A program made the position numbers and the translations under genes. Under the pieces are notes generated by a model that did not search any database, was not told the origin of the DNA, and worked only from the letters and a program-made list of their open reading frames with translations. A DNA stretch of 64,000 nucleotides from assembly GCF_900100945.1 (NCBI RefSeq), contig NZ_FNCG01000001.1:124001-188000 (forward strand), in the 5' to 3' direction. Positions 27,513 to 36,970 of this stretch are shown piece by piece (the stretch's first letter is position 1; each line of letters starts with the position of its first letter). The stretch comes from Mucilaginibacter gossypii (GTDB lineage Bacteria; Bacteroidota; Bacteroidia; Sphingobacteriales; Sphingobacteriaceae).

Positions 27513-27584
27513 TAATGTTATAAATCTTTTTAACTATGCAAACTTAGTAATAAGGAGCCGTATAATGCTAAGAGCGGTTTCCAT

Positions 27585-27592
27585 TATATTTG
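27585..27592 (+). promoter_or_regulatory. Predicted -7 box of folK
   Basis: TATATTTG is a perfect TAnnTTTG match and ends only 8 nt before the folK ATG at 27600, implying an essentially leaderless transcript. No convincing -33 TTG is present. Confidence 0.45.
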
Positions 27593-27599
27593 TTACAAC

Positions 27600-28088
27600 A
27601 TGATTGATGTTTTTTTATTGCTTGGGAGCAACCTTGGCACCCGCGAATTGTTTCTGCAGCAGGTAATTGAATCTGTTTCGGCCCAAATTGCTCCGGTTAA
27701 ATTGATATCATCGGTTTATGAAACCCAGTCGTGGGGTAAAACCGATGAGCCCGACTATTTAAACCAGGTGCTGATGCTCCAAACTGAGCTTTCGGCGCAG
27801 GATGTGTTGGAAAAAATATTGGGTATCGAATTACAAATGGGCCGTAAACGGGAGGTTAAATGGGGATCGCGCATTATTGATATTGATATTTTGTTTTATG
27901 GCGATGAAGTGATCCATGATTTTAACCTGGTAGTGCCACATCCCGAATTATATAAACGCAGTTTTACGCTGATCCCCCTGGCCGAGATAGCACCTAACCT
28001 TGTTCATCCTGTGTTCAAAAAAAATATTTTGCAGCTAAAGCAAGAACTAAAGGATAACTTAATCGTAAAAAAGCATATTTTTGAATAA
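27600..28088 (+). CDS. folK: 6-hydroxymethyl-7,8-dihydropterin pyrophosphokinase
   Basis: 162 residues, family length. VFLLLGSNLGTRELFLQQVI at the start and GIELQMGRKREVKWGSRIID then IDILFYGDE near 82-105 are the HPPK signatures. VPHPELYKRSFTLIPLAEIA near 120 completes the active site. It transfers pyrophosphate to the folate precursor. The stop is 16 nt before the start of the Hpt-domain gene. Confidence 0.95.
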   Translation: MIDVFLLLGSNLGTRELFLQQVIESVSAQIAPVKLISSVYETQSWGKTDEPDYLNQVLMLQTELSAQDVLEKILGIELQMGRKREVKWGSRIIDIDILFYGDEVIHDFNLVVPHPELYKRSFTLIPLAEIAPNLVHPVFKKNILQLKQELKDNLIVKKHIFE

Positions 28089-28104
28089 ACACAAAGCTTT
28101 TATA

Positions 28105-28482
28105 ATGGCAGATATTTCACCAGAACAGGATCTTGATCTTTCTTTTTTATACGAGATCGCCGACGGTAGTGACGATTTTATTGTTGACTCGATTGGGATG
28201 TTCCTTGAGCAATCGCCCGATCTACTTAATACGATCAGCAATGCATTAAATAACCAGGATTGGGCTTTAGCAGCCCAGGCAGCTCATAAATTAAAGCCTA
28301 ACCTCGGTTTTTTTGGTATGCCCATAAGCCAGGCTACCATACAGGAAGTTGAGCTGGCCTGTAAAGCCGGCGGTCAAAACCCAACCGAAATAGTTGAAAA
28401 ATTTAACCAGGTAAACAGTATGGTATCTGCAAACCTCATCACTTTAAAGGAAATTAAAGCCGAGAAGGAAGCTAATTTGTAG
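28105..28482 (+). CDS. Histidine-phosphotransfer (Hpt) domain protein
   Basis: 125 residues from ATG 28105 (MADISPEQDLDLSFLYEIAD). The phosphorylatable His lies in AAQAAHKLKPNLGFFGM near residue 60, the classical Hpt motif (HxLKxxxxxxG). It is all-helical, with no kinase or receiver domain attached, so it would be a separate phosphorelay partner. No two-component gene is adjacent. It probably shares a transcript with folK, 16 nt upstream. Confidence 0.82.
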   Translation: MADISPEQDLDLSFLYEIADGSDDFIVDSIGMFLEQSPDLLNTISNALNNQDWALAAQAAHKLKPNLGFFGMPISQATIQEVELACKAGGQNPTEIVEKFNQVNSMVSANLITLKEIKAEKEANL

Positions 28483-28526
28483 GTGAAAGGTGAAAGGTGA
28501 AAGGTGAAAGGTGAAAGGTGAAAGGT
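28482..28526. repeat. Six tandem copies of GGTGAAA
   Basis: The 7-bp unit GGTGAAA is repeated exactly six times from 28482 to 28523, starting at the last base of the Hpt gene. Degenerate inverted copies lie at 28616-28653, beyond a terminator-like hairpin. Confidence 0.85.
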
Positions 28527-28546
28527 TCGCCGCTTAGATATAAAAA

Positions 28547-28580
28547 ACAAAGGCAAGAGGTTTCCCTTTTGCCTTTTGTA
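28547..28580. terminator. Bidirectional terminator between Hpt and purS genes
   Basis: CAAAGGCAA pairs with TTGCCTTTTG around AGAGGTTTCCCT, followed by TATTTTA on the plus strand. It lies between convergent genes. Confidence 0.6.
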
Positions 28581-28647
28581 TTTTATAAAGTTTTTAGTTG
28601 TTTTATAGAGATAAGAAACCTTTGGCCTTTTACCTTTCGCTTTTCAC

Positions 28648-28902
28648 CTAAACTTCAGATATTTTAAAAGTATAGCTTTCCATAATCAGGTTGGCCAGTA
28701 GGTTTTTGCAGGCCTGGTCAACTTTGGCGCTGGCAGCTTCGGCATTTTCGGCTTCTATTTCAAGCGTAATGTGTTTGCCAATGCGCACGTTATGAATTTC
28801 GGCTAAGCCAAGGTTTTTCATGCTACCGGTTACTGCTTTTCCTTGTGGGTCAAGTATTTCTTTTTTTGGCATTACGTCGATTTCAGCCTGGAACTTTGTC
28901 AT
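28648..28902 (-). CDS. purS: Phosphoribosylformylglycinamidine synthase subunit PurS
   Basis: 84 residues, the usual PurS size. The N-terminus FQAEIDVMPKKEILDPQGKA and IHNVRIGKHITLEIEAENAE are characteristic. PurS bridges PurL and PurQ in purine synthesis. No purL or purQ is next to it. The gene overlaps the start of pssA's 3' end by 20 nt. Confidence 0.9.
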   Translation of the reverse strand: MTKFQAEIDVMPKKEILDPQGKAVTGSMKNLGLAEIHNVRIGKHITLEIEAENAEAASAKVDQACKNLLANLIMESYTFKISEV

Positions 28903-29605
28903 TTGTGAGTTTTGTTTGAATTAGAGATAAGGTGATATAAATAAATATAACCACCGGAACGGCCACAAATTTAAAAAATAGTATGAGTATTGCCGAAAAC
29001 AAGAGCAGTAAATAACGGAAAATGTTTTTGTTAAAGTCGCGGTTCTTGAATTTAAGCGACATGAGCGGTATTTCGGATACAAGTAGCGTACACATTATTA
29101 AAACCAGAACCGTTAGAAAGTAAGGATTTAAAATGTAATGCGCCAAAGCATCGTACTGTTGTACTATTAAAGGCAGCGATGCTATAAGGATGGCGTTTGC
29201 TGGTGTTGGCAAGCCGATAAAGCTATCTGATTGCCGCGTGTCGTTATTGAATTTTGCAAGCCTCAATGCCGAAAATACCGGTAAAAGGAATGCAACGAAG
29301 TTTAACAGGTGACTTATGCCGTCTAATTGCGGAGCCTGTAAAAATAGTTCGTACATGATCACCGATGGCAATACGCCAAAGCTTACCATATCGGCCAGCG
29401 AATCGAGGTCTTTGCCTATAAATGAATAAGAGTTTAAAACCCTTGATGCAAGGCCATCAAAAAAATCAAATATTGAGGAAAGAAAAATGGCATAAGCAGC
29501 CACTATGAGGTTACCCTGGAAAGCGAAAACTATACCTATACAACCGCTAAAAAGGTTGGCGCAGGTAATAGCATTTGGAAGGTGTTTTTTGACGCGTCTC
29601 TTCAT
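28883..29605 (-). CDS. pssA: CDP-diacylglycerol-serine O-phosphatidyltransferase
   Basis: 240 residues with several membrane helices. The CDP-alcohol phosphotransferase motif is split over SSIFDFFDGLASRVLNSYSF and GKDLDSLADMVSFGVLPSV near 42-80 (DGxxAR...GxxxDxxxD). It joins serine to CDP-diacylglycerol to form phosphatidylserine, the precursor of phosphatidylethanolamine. The phosphatidylserine decarboxylase is not in the window. Confidence 0.92.
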   Translation of the reverse strand: MKRRVKKHLPNAITCANLFSGCIGIVFAFQGNLIVAAYAIFLSSIFDFFDGLASRVLNSYSFIGKDLDSLADMVSFGVLPSVIMYELFLQAPQLDGISHLLNFVAFLLPVFSALRLAKFNNDTRQSDSFIGLPTPANAILIASLPLIVQQYDALAHYILNPYFLTVLVLIMCTLLVSEIPLMSLKFKNRDFNKNIFRYLLLLFSAILILFFKFVAVPVVIFIYITLSLIQTKLTNDKVPG

Positions 29606-29695
29606 TTCGCCATCGAAATTATCAGGAATTTATTAAGTAATAATGAAGTTACAAATAATATTCTACTTACTTATAACTTCATTATCGCTAAAATA

Positions 29696-31330
29696 TTACG
29701 AATTCATCGAAATCAGAAATTCTTCGTTAGTTTTTGTGCCCCTAATTTGAGCTTGTAAAAACTCCATTGATTCCTGCGAATTCATATCAGCAAGGTGGTT
29801 GCGGAGAATCCAGATGCGCTGAAGCGTGTCACGGTCAAGCAGTAAGTCGTCGCGGCGGGTACTTGAAGCTGTAATGTCGATAGCCGGGAAAATACGCTTA
29901 TTCGATAATTTACGATCCAGTTGTAACTCCATGTTACCGGTACCTTTAAATTCTTCAAAAATAACCTCGTCCATTTTTGAGCCGGTTTCGGTAAGCGCTG
30001 TAGCAATGATAGTTAATGAACCGCCATCCTCAATGTTGCGGGCGGCACCAAAAAATCGTTTAGGTTTGTGCAAAGCGTTAGCATCAACACCGCCTGATAA
30101 TATCTTACCTGATGCGGGGGCGACAGTATTATAAGCGCGTGCCAAACGGGTGATAGAGTCAAGAAGGATCACTACGTCATGACCACACTCTACCATACGT
30201 TTTGATTTTTCAAGCACAATGTTAGCAATTTTTACGTGACGCTCGGCTGGCTCATCAAAGGTTGATGATACAACTTCGGCACGTACGCTACGGGCCATGT
30301 CTGTAACCTCTTCCGGACGTTCGTCTATCAGCAATATAATAAGGTATACTTCGGGGTGGTTTTTGGCGATAGCATTTGCCACATCCTTTAATAACATTGT
30401 TTTACCTGTTTTTGGTTGTGCCACGATCAAACCACGCTGACCTTTACCAATAGGCGAAAACAGGTCCATGATGCGGGTTGAATAGTTGTTCGGATCGGTG
30501 AAGAGGCTCAGTTTTTCGGAAGGGAACAAAGGTGTTAAGTGATCAAAAGGAACTCGGTCACGCACTTCGGCCGGGATCCGGCCGTTAATGGCCTCAACAC
30601 GTACCAGCGGGAAGTATTTTTCACCTTCTTTCGGTGGACGGATGCTGCCCCTAACAGTGTCACCTGTTTTAAGGCCGAATAGTTTTATCTGTGATTGTGA
30701 TACGTAAATATCATCAGGAGAAGTAAGGTAGTTATAATCAGATGAACGAAGGAAGCCATAACCATCAGGCATAATTTCCAAAACACCCTCATTTACAATA
30801 ACATTATCAAAATCGAGATTGATTGGCGGTTCCTGCGCTTTTTGCTGGTTTTGGTTGTTGCTGTTAACCCTGCGCTCAAATTTTTGCGGGCGGGCTTCCG
30901 GAACAACTTCTTCTGTACGGGTAACTGTTTCACCGGCTTGCGGCGCTTCCGTTTCTGTGCTTACAGTAGGAATTTCAGTTTCCGGATCATCCTGTGACGG
31001 CTCATCATCCTGCGCATCAAAAAGATTGGTATCATCTAAAGGAACCTCTATACGCGGTTTTGATGAATCTTTGGTTTTTATAACACGGGTTCTTTTTCGG
31101 GGCTTTTCAATTGTTTCAGCAGGCGCTTCGCCTGGCGCGGGTGTAGGGGTATAGTTTGATTCAATTAGATCTTGTTGGGCCCTGGCGGCTTCAATAAGCT
31201 GTTGTTGTTCAATAATACGGGCAACAAGCTGAGCTTTACGTAGTTCGTCGGCCTCAGCAATACCTAAATTTCTGGCAATTTCGCGCAACTCAGAAACGAG
31301 TTTGTCGTTCAATTCAATTTTATCAGACAT
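29696..31330 (-). CDS. rho: Transcription termination factor Rho
   Basis: 544 residues, longer than E. coli Rho (419) because of an acidic, disordered insert at about 60-170, as in other Bacteroidota. The Rho N-domain starts at residue 5 ([20 protein letters not shown]). The RNA-binding cold-shock-like domain has [20 protein letters not shown] near 190. Walker A is [19 protein letters not shown] near 300 and Walker B is [16 protein letters not shown] near 375. It is an RNA-dependent helicase that ends transcripts. Confidence 0.96.
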   Translation of the reverse strand: MSDKIELNDKLVSELREIARNLGIAEADELRKAQLVARIIEQQQLIEAARAQQDLIESNYTPTPAPGEAPAETIEKPRKRTRVIKTKDSSKPRIEVPLDDTNLFDAQDDEPSQDDPETEIPTVSTETEAPQAGETVTRTEEVVPEARPQKFERRVNSNNQNQQKAQEPPINLDFDNVIVNEGVLEIMPDGYGFLRSSDYNYLTSPDDIYVSQSQIKLFGLKTGDTVRGSIRPPKEGEKYFPLVRVEAINGRIPAEVRDRVPFDHLTPLFPSEKLSLFTDPNNYSTRIMDLFSPIGKGQRGLIVAQPKTGKTMLLKDVANAIAKNHPEVYLIILLIDERPEEVTDMARSVRAEVVSSTFDEPAERHVKIANIVLEKSKRMVECGHDVVILLDSITRLARAYNTVAPASGKILSGGVDANALHKPKRFFGAARNIEDGGSLTIIATALTETGSKMDEVIFEEFKGTGNMELQLDRKLSNKRIFPAIDITASSTRRDDLLLDRDTLQRIWILRNHLADMNSQESMEFLQAQIRGTKTNEEFLISMNS

Positions 31331-31691
31331 GATATGAATTATAGTTCAATGGGATTTTTTAATTGTAATTTGTTTTCAAACGGCAAAAATTTCTATGCAA
31401 GTGTTAAAGCTTGACCACATGTAAAAACATATGAGGCTATAATTGAAAGAAATTGATCTTGAAACCTTGTTTTAGTAAACATCCAAACCCATGCAAGTAT
31501 TATGTAAAGTGATAATAAAAAGCGTGGTGATTTAAATTGTTTCTTTAGTGCAAGAAAAATTCAATGGAAAACGATGCAAGTGTAAACAATTATTCTTTAA
31601 TTTCAAATTAATTAAATAAATATCACTTATATCAGAACACATAAGCCAAATTTTTAGTTTTTTTGACAATTAAAATATTATTCAGCCGCTG
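31331..31691. other. Divergent rho/pyrF intergenic region
   Basis: 361 bp, A+T-rich. It holds both gene promoters by position, but no clear -7/-33 pair or RNA fold was identified. Nothing else was seen. Confidence 0.6.
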
Positions 31692-32525
31692 ATGATGTCC
31701 CGCCAGGAGTTAATTGAACAAATCAAAAAAAAGAAATCGTTTTTATGTGTTGGGCTTGATCCCGATATTAATAAGATCCCTGAGTTTTTAAAATCGTATC
31801 CCGATCCTATACTTGAATTTAACAAACGCATCATTGATGCTACGCAGGATCTCTGTATAGCTTATAAGCCTAATGCCGCTTTTTACGAAGCCTATGGTAT
31901 AAAAGGATTACAAAGCTTAATTGATACCTATAAATACCTGCCCAAAGATTGTTTAAGCATCATTGACGCTAAACGGGGCGATATCGGCAATACATCAGAC
32001 AAATACGCCAAAGCATTTTTTGACGAACAATCGGGCGGGATGAGCTTTGATGCTATTACCATTACGCCTTATATGGGTAACGATAGTGTTACACCATACC
32101 TGGCTTACGAAGGTAAATGGGTTATTATTTTAGCCCTAACATCATCCGTTGGCAGTAAGGATTTTCAATACCTGCAAACCGGCGATGGTTACTTATATGA
32201 AAATGTCATTAAAAAGGCTAACACCTGGGCCGGCGCCGACAGGATCATGTATGTAGTAGGCGCAACCAAAAGCACCGAGTTTACTAACATCCGTGCATAT
32301 GCGCCCGATAATTTTTTATTAGTACCCGGAGTAGGGGCACAGGGCGGAAGCCTTGAAGAAGTTTGCAAATACGGCATCACTAAAGATTGCGGCCTTATCG
32401 TAAACTCGTCGCGTTCTATATTATATGCAAGTAATGGCGAAGATTTTGCCGACGCTGCCCGCGCAGAAGCGCTGAGTTTGCAGCAACAGATGCAGGCGGA
32501 GTTGGAAAAGGCGGGCATTTTATAA
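31692..32525 (+). CDS. pyrF: Orotidine 5'-phosphate decarboxylase
   Basis: 277 residues, the longer bacterial/mycobacterial (group 2) form. [20 protein letters not shown] near 17 and the catalytic [19 protein letters not shown] near 95 (Asp-Lys-x-x-Asp cluster) are clear. [14 protein letters not shown] near 215 is the phosphate loop. It makes UMP in the last step of pyrimidine synthesis. Two ATGs in tandem (31692, 31695) could start it. Confidence 0.95.
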   Translation: MMSRQELIEQIKKKKSFLCVGLDPDINKIPEFLKSYPDPILEFNKRIIDATQDLCIAYKPNAAFYEAYGIKGLQSLIDTYKYLPKDCLSIIDAKRGDIGNTSDKYAKAFFDEQSGGMSFDAITITPYMGNDSVTPYLAYEGKWVIILALTSSVGSKDFQYLQTGDGYLYENVIKKANTWAGADRIMYVVGATKSTEFTNIRAYAPDNFLLVPGVGAQGGSLEEVCKYGITKDCGLIVNSSRSILYASNGEDFADAARAEALSLQQQMQAELEKAGIL

Positions 32526-32565
32526 AGCAAGTCCGGCGTCTACGCTTCAACTTTCTTTAAACTAA

Positions 32566-32596
32566 AAAGCCCGAAGTCATAACAACTCCGGGCTTT
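32566..32596. terminator. Bidirectional terminator between pyrF and dnaJ
   Basis: AAAGCCCGAAGT pairs with ACTCCGGGCTTT (one mismatch) across a 7-nt loop. On the minus strand TTTTTAG follows, so it fits best as the dnaJ terminator while also lying 41 nt after pyrF. Confidence 0.75.
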
Positions 32597-32644
32597 GCAT
32601 ATACCTTTCAGCTTTCGCCTTTATCCTTTTACCTAAAGAAAATA

Positions 32645-33808
32645 CTATTCAAAATATTCCTTCATCCGTTCAAAGAAACTTTTTTCGTTTTTACCGGGGT
32701 TGGGTTTAAAGTTAGGAGAACCCTGCAGTTTTTCCAGGATCTCACGTTCCTCGCGGCTTAACGCTTTTGGTGTCCAAATGTTAATATGCACCAGCTGATC
32801 GCCACGGTGATATGAATTTACTTCCGGTAAACCCTTACCTTTCAGGCGTAGTATTTTGCCCCCTTGTGTTCCGGGATCAATTTTTATTTTAGCTTTACCG
32901 TCAATGGTTGGTACTTCAATAGATGTGCCTAAAGTTGCATCAACAAAGTTTACATGCAGATCATAAATCACGTTATTGCCATCACGTTTTAATGTTTCGT
33001 GAGGTACCTCTTCAATCAGGATGATCAGGTCGCCGGGCACACCGCCGCGTGGAGCTGCATTACCTTTACCGCTCATGCTCAACTGCATACCTTCGCTAAC
33101 ACCTGCAGGCACCTGGATGGTGATCAATTCTTCACCGCGAACCACGCCGTCACCATGACAAACGTTACATTTTGACAGTATGGTTGAACCTTCGCCGTTG
33201 CAGGTAGGGCAGGTGCTGGTAGTTTGCATCTGACCCAAAATGGTATTGGTTACTCTACGTACCGCTCCTGAACCACCGCAGGTTTTGCAAGTTTGGAACG
33301 ATGATTTGTCTTTAGCCCCGCTGCCATCGCAGGTTTTACAGATGATCTGTTTATTTACTTTGATCTTCTTTTCGGCGCCGTTGGCAATTTCCTCAAGGGT
33401 TAAGCGTACTTTGATACGCAGGTTGCTGCCGCGGGCTACACGCCTGCCGCCGCCACCGCTTTGACGGCCGCCGCCAAAGAAACCTTCAAACGGACTGCCA
33501 CCACCAAAAATATCGCCAAACTGGCTAAATATGTCGTCCATATTCATACCACCGCCACCATAACCACCACCATTTGGCGATGAAGCGTTGGCTGCGTGAC
33601 CAAACTGATCATAACGCTGACGTTTTTCGGGGGTGCTTAGTACCTCATAAGCTTCGGCAGCTTCCTTAAACTTTTCTTCCGCTTCCTTATCGCCCTGGTT
33701 TTTATCAGGGTGATATTTAATAGCCATTTTACGATATGCTTTTTTTATGTCATCAGCACTTGCGCCTTTCGCAACCCCAAGCACATCGTAATAATCTCTT
33801 TTAGCCAT
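32645..33808 (-). CDS. dnaJ: Chaperone DnaJ
   Basis: 387 residues. The J-domain at 1-70 has the HPD motif ([18 protein letters not shown]). A Gly/Phe-rich linker (about 80-120) follows. The zinc domain has four CxxCxGxG modules ([36 protein letters not shown]). The C-terminal domains end near FERMKEYFE. It stimulates DnaK ATPase. grpE is the next gene upstream; dnaK is not in the window. Confidence 0.97.
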   Translation of the reverse strand: MAKRDYYDVLGVAKGASADDIKKAYRKMAIKYHPDKNQGDKEAEEKFKEAAEAYEVLSTPEKRQRYDQFGHAANASSPNGGGYGGGGMNMDDIFSQFGDIFGGGSPFEGFFGGGRQSGGGGRRVARGSNLRIKVRLTLEEIANGAEKKIKVNKQIICKTCDGSGAKDKSSFQTCKTCGGSGAVRRVTNTILGQMQTTSTCPTCNGEGSTILSKCNVCHGDGVVRGEELITIQVPAGVSEGMQLSMSGKGNAAPRGGVPGDLIILIEEVPHETLKRDGNNVIYDLHVNFVDATLGTSIEVPTIDGKAKIKIDPGTQGGKILRLKGKGLPEVNSYHRGDQLVHINIWTPKALSREEREILEKLQGSPNFKPNPGKNEKSFFERMKEYFE

Positions 33809-33821
33809 AATTTTAAAAATT

Positions 33822-33932
33822 TCGGATTCCGAAATTCAGATTTCGGATTTATAATTATTTAATATTGTGTAAGATCAGGATAGACTATCACATCCGGATA
33901 AATCCGAAATTGAAAGTCTCAAATCCGAAATC
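33822..33932. repeat. GATTTCGGATTT inverted repeats between dnaJ and grpE
   Basis: TTTCGGATTCCGAAATTCAG and GATTTCGGATTT at 33822-33851 are matched in inverse by AAATCCGAAATTG and CAAATCCGAAATCAG at 33898-33932. It is the same repeat family as the one around 5360-5690. Confidence 0.7.
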
Positions 33933-33934
33933 AG

Positions 33935-34549
33935 TTACGCTCCTACAACCACTTTAGCAAAGCGGATCACTTTGTCGTTCAGGGTATAACCTTTTTCCAT
34001 TTCGTCCATTACCTTGCCTTTAAGGTCATCAGTAGGTGCCGGAATATTGGTGATAGCTTCATGCAGGTCGGCATCAAAGGCATTGCCTATTGATGTCATT
34101 TCTTTCAGGCCTTTTTGGCCAAGTATATTTTTTAGCTTGTTTTGGATCAAAGTAACGCCCTCTTTAACCGGGGTCACTTCGGTAGCCTTATCCATGGCGC
34201 GTTGCGCGCGTTCAAAGTCGTCAAGTACAGGTAGTAAAGCCACAATTACATCTTTACCTTCAGTTTTGCGGGCTTCCTCGCGTTCTTTAATGGTACGCCT
34301 TCTAAAGTTATCAAATTCGGCATATAAACGCAAGTACTTGTCATTAGCCTGTGCCAGCTCGTCTTTCAACTTTTCTTCGGCAGTTGGGGCAGCGGCAGTT
34401 CCCTGTTGGGTTTCTGTGGCTGTAGCTTCTGCTACCGGGGCTTGTTCCTGCCCTTCATCATGTAATTGCTCGTTGTTCACTTCGTTTATATTTTCAGTAT
34501 TATCCGTATTTTCTTTCTTCTTTTTCTTCAACATATCGTTAAATTTCAT
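33935..34549 (-). CDS. grpE: Nucleotide exchange factor GrpE
   Basis: 204 residues from ATG 34549 (MKFNDMLKKKKKENTDNTEN); ATG 34534 (MLKKKKKEN) is an alternative. A low-complexity acidic/Ala-rich N-terminus precedes the long coiled coil (about 65-110) and the family motif YAEFDNFRRRTIKEREEARK. The beta-wing contains MDEMEKGYTLNDKVIRFAKV near 180. It exchanges ADP on DnaK and is grouped with dnaJ. Confidence 0.94.
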   Translation of the reverse strand: MKFNDMLKKKKKENTDNTENINEVNNEQLHDEGQEQAPVAEATATETQQGTAAAPTAEEKLKDELAQANDKYLRLYAEFDNFRRRTIKEREEARKTEGKDVIVALLPVLDDFERAQRAMDKATEVTPVKEGVTLIQNKLKNILGQKGLKEMTSIGNAFDADLHEAITNIPAPTDDLKGKVMDEMEKGYTLNDKVIRFAKVVVGA

Positions 34550-34563
34550 AGCGAGTAGTGCAA

Positions 34564-34578
34564 TCAAGTATCTTGCCA
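34564..34578 (-). promoter_or_regulatory. Possible sigma-54-like promoter of grpE
   Basis: TGGCAAGATACTTGA has GG and G separated by 10 nt like a -24/-12 element, although the -12 GC is GA here. CTGACAG and CTGTAAAG-like half-sites lie just upstream. It ends 15 nt before ATG 34549. Confidence 0.25.
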
Positions 34579-34659
34579 CAACTGTAAAGCAGTCAAGCTG
34601 TCAGTAGCATGAAATGATTTTAAGAAAGGGTGACAGACGAACCGCTGATTTGACACCCT

Positions 34660-34842
34660 GGTGTTTTGATTACGCCGATTGCGTTGATTTTTATGCGGGA
34701 CTACACAAATTAATTTTTTGATTACGCCGATTTTGCCTGAACCAGAGATTTTATAATGAAGCAATTAAATTAGTTGTCCAGTAAATTCTAAAAAATCTTT
34801 AATTCGAGTTCAGATAAAATCGGCGAAATCAACGTAATCATC
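34660..34842. repeat. TGATTACGCCGATT repeats in the grpE/ABC gene spacer
   Basis: TTGATTACGCCGATT occurs at about 34666 and 34718, and its inverse AATCGGCGAAATCAACGTAA at about 34818. The 275-bp spacer has no gene besides these. Confidence 0.6.
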
Positions 34843-34854
34843 GATGGTCAGCGG

Positions 34855-35535
34855 TCATATCTCCACATCTTCCAGAACCTTACCGTTCTCGCATTTGATA
34901 ATACGTGATGGAAAAGCACGGATAATGTGATAATCGTGCGTGGCTACCAGTACGGCAGTGCCCGATTGGCTGATTTGTTTGAGCAGGAGTACAATTTCTT
35001 CAGATGTTTCGGGGTCGAGGTTGCCTGTAGGTTCATCGGCCAGGATTATTTCCGGGTCATTAAGCAAGGCGCGTGCTATAACCACACGCTGCTGCTCACC
35101 GCCTGAAAGTTCGTGAGGCATTTTCTTTAATTTTGACCGCAGGCCAACTTTTTCAAGTACATCAAGAGCTTTATCTGAAATCAGCTTTTTATCGTTCCAA
35201 CCGGTGGCGCGCATTACAAAGTTGAGATTTTGCTCAATGGTACGATCGGTAAGTAATTGGAAATCCTGGAAAACTATACCCAGTTTACGACGCAGATAGG
35301 GAATGTCGCGGCTGGGCAGCTTGCTTAATTCATAACCACAGGCATGACCGGTACCTGCTTTAATCCCCAAATCGCCATAAATTACTTTCAGCAGGCTGCT
35401 TTTCCCTGATCCTGTCTGACCTATCAGCCAAACAAAATCACCTTTATCAACATGTAAATTTACGTTTGAAAGTACCAGGTGCGCCTGTTGAAAAATATCA
35501 ACGTTGTTTAGTTTTATTATAGAATTTCCAATCAT
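34855..35535 (-). CDS. FtsE-like ABC transporter ATP-binding protein
   Basis: 226 residues. Walker [17 protein letters not shown] is near 40, the signature [17 protein letters not shown] near 143, Walker [19 protein letters not shown] near 163, and the H-loop ATHDYH near 198. Overall it is most like FtsE, the ATPase that with FtsX regulates cell-wall hydrolases in division, but no ftsX is adjacent. The start is 4 nt downstream of the small conserved gene at 35540. Confidence 0.85.
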   Translation of the reverse strand: MIGNSIIKLNNVDIFQQAHLVLSNVNLHVDKGDFVWLIGQTGSGKSSLLKVIYGDLGIKAGTGHACGYELSKLPSRDIPYLRRKLGIVFQDFQLLTDRTIEQNLNFVMRATGWNDKKLISDKALDVLEKVGLRSKLKKMPHELSGGEQQRVVIARALLNDPEIILADEPTGNLDPETSEEIVLLLKQISQSGTAVLVATHDYHIIRAFPSRIIKCENGKVLEDVEI

Positions 35536-35539
35536 TGTT

Positions 35540-35743
35540 TTATAACTCTAATTTTAAGATCTGCCCAAACGGCAGATCTTTGATAATATTCATGATCTCG
35601 TCGGCCTTGTCGCCTAATCCAACCTTATCAAGCGATTTATCCGGTCTGTCAACCCTGAAATAAGCCAACAGCGTAAACTTATCATCACGCAGTTGTACAT
35701 AATCAGGTATTTTGGCAACACCTTTAACTTTTATGATATACAT
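35540..35743 (-). CDS. Small conserved protein upstream of the FtsE-like ATPase
   Basis: 67 residues from ATG 35743 (MYIIKVKGVAKIPDYVQLRD). Rich in charged residues, no membrane segment, ending DLPFGQILKLEL. No family was recognised. It sits 4 nt before the ABC gene on the same strand, which suggests translational coupling and a shared role. Confidence 0.65.
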   Translation of the reverse strand: MYIIKVKGVAKIPDYVQLRDDKFTLLAYFRVDRPDKSLDKVGLGDKADEIMNIIKDLPFGQILKLEL

Positions 35744-35843
35744 TTTTTTAAGGTTAAAGCTGAAAGGCAAAAGGTGTAGTTCAAGTACAATAGGGTAGTA
35801 ACCTTTCGCCTTTTACCTTACTTCCCAAAGGTATTTATTTTAT

Positions 35844-36869
35844 TTAAAGACTTGACAAAAATTCCATCGTATCCACGCCGTCGGCATAATCCCATAGTTT
35901 GGGTTGCTGGCTTTGTCCAAAACCTACTACCTGGCTTGTAACCTGCAGCGGTAGTTTGCTTACTATACACTGGATATTTTCGGCATTCTGATCGATGATA
36001 TTTTCGGCCTCTGCTATGCCATGATAATAGTTAAAAAACAATACTGACAGCGGAGATGTCAGCCTGTCATCTTCTTTAACCATCAAAAAACCATTATCAA
36101 AATGTTTATCACCGTTAACCAGGTAAATGGATTTGTTATAATCGTAATTATTGTTGTATTTATGATGATTGATAATGGCTTTATGATCTTCTATCGATTC
36201 GAAAAAGAAAGTAAAGTCATACCCCTCCGGTACCAGTATTTTGGATACGTTACGACAGCCAAGGCCGTAATAATCTAAAATATCATGTCCAAGGCTAAAT
36301 AAGTCTGTAGCGCTTTCCTTGCCGCTTAAAACGGCAATACTGTTACGGTTTTTACGAATGATGTTAGGAACTTTGCCAAAGTAATAATCAAAATAACGCG
36401 AGCTGTTGTTGCTGCCTGTGGCTATGATGGCGTCAAAACCTTCCAGCCTGTCAACAAAGTTAAAGCTGCCGGCAAAAGCAGGATCAATAGCTACCAGTTT
36501 TTCCAAAACAGCTTTGATGAGTCGTGCATCCTGTGATGAGGCTTTGATAAGCGCCTTGTTGCCGGAAGCAATAACACAAAGCACGTCATGAAATCCTACC
36601 AGCGGGATGTTTCCTGCCAGTATAAGCCCTACGTTTTTTGCAGGTTTGCCTGTTTCAAGCACATATTTCGAAAGCCATGTAGTTAGATCTTCCACGTTAA
36701 GCATGGCGCCTATGGCTGTAACCGCTTCTGAAACACTTGCCGGTGTAAACCAGGCATTATGATATTGTTCGTTTTCAATGAGTGCGCTTAATGCCGCATC
36801 GGGGGCCAGGAGTTGCCTGCCTAACTCCGAAAATGAATTTATTGAGTTTTTTGGATTAATTTTTGACAT
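35844..36869 (-). CDS. Acyl-CoA reductase (LuxC family)
   Basis: 341 residues. LVGFHDVLCVIASGNKALIK near 85, IATGSNNSSRYFDYYF near 148 and RNSIAVLSGKESATDL near 175, with LGCRNVSKILVP near 207 carrying a Cys at the thioester position, match LuxC-type aldehyde-forming acyl-CoA reductases. A single gene next to ferredoxin suggests a house-keeping role in fatty-aldehyde or lipid metabolism rather than luminescence. Confidence 0.8.
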   Translation of the reverse strand: MSKINPKNSINSFSELGRQLLAPDAALSALIENEQYHNAWFTPASVSEAVTAIGAMLNVEDLTTWLSKYVLETGKPAKNVGLILAGNIPLVGFHDVLCVIASGNKALIKASSQDARLIKAVLEKLVAIDPAFAGSFNFVDRLEGFDAIIATGSNNSSRYFDYYFGKVPNIIRKNRNSIAVLSGKESATDLFSLGHDILDYYGLGCRNVSKILVPEGYDFTFFFESIEDHKAIINHHKYNNNYDYNKSIYLVNGDKHFDNGFLMVKEDDRLTSPLSVLFFNYYHGIAEAENIIDQNAENIQCIVSKLPLQVTSQVVGFGQSQQPKLWDYADGVDTMEFLSSL

Positions 36870-36909
36870 ATATATGTTAAGGGATTAAACCCTTAAAGCC
36901 TTTTTTTGT

Positions 36910-36917
36910 TATATTTG
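36910..36917 (+). promoter_or_regulatory. Predicted -7 box of the ferredoxin gene
   Basis: TATATTTG is a perfect TAnnTTTG match 53 nt before the ferredoxin ATG. No -33 TTG is evident. Confidence 0.45.
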
Positions 36918-36970
36918 TGCGCTTGTAATTTGCAGGCAAAGTTAATTGAGATTATTAGATATTTAGAAAT

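Noticed and set aside
28482..28526. Tandem GGTGAAA array taken as a CRISPR array
   Set aside because: Units are 7 bp with no spacers; CRISPR repeats are longer and separated by unique spacers, and no cas gene is near.
35844..36869. LuxC-like gene as part of a luminescence operon
   Set aside because: No luxA, luxB, luxD or luxE is adjacent; an isolated acyl-CoA reductase is common in this phylum.
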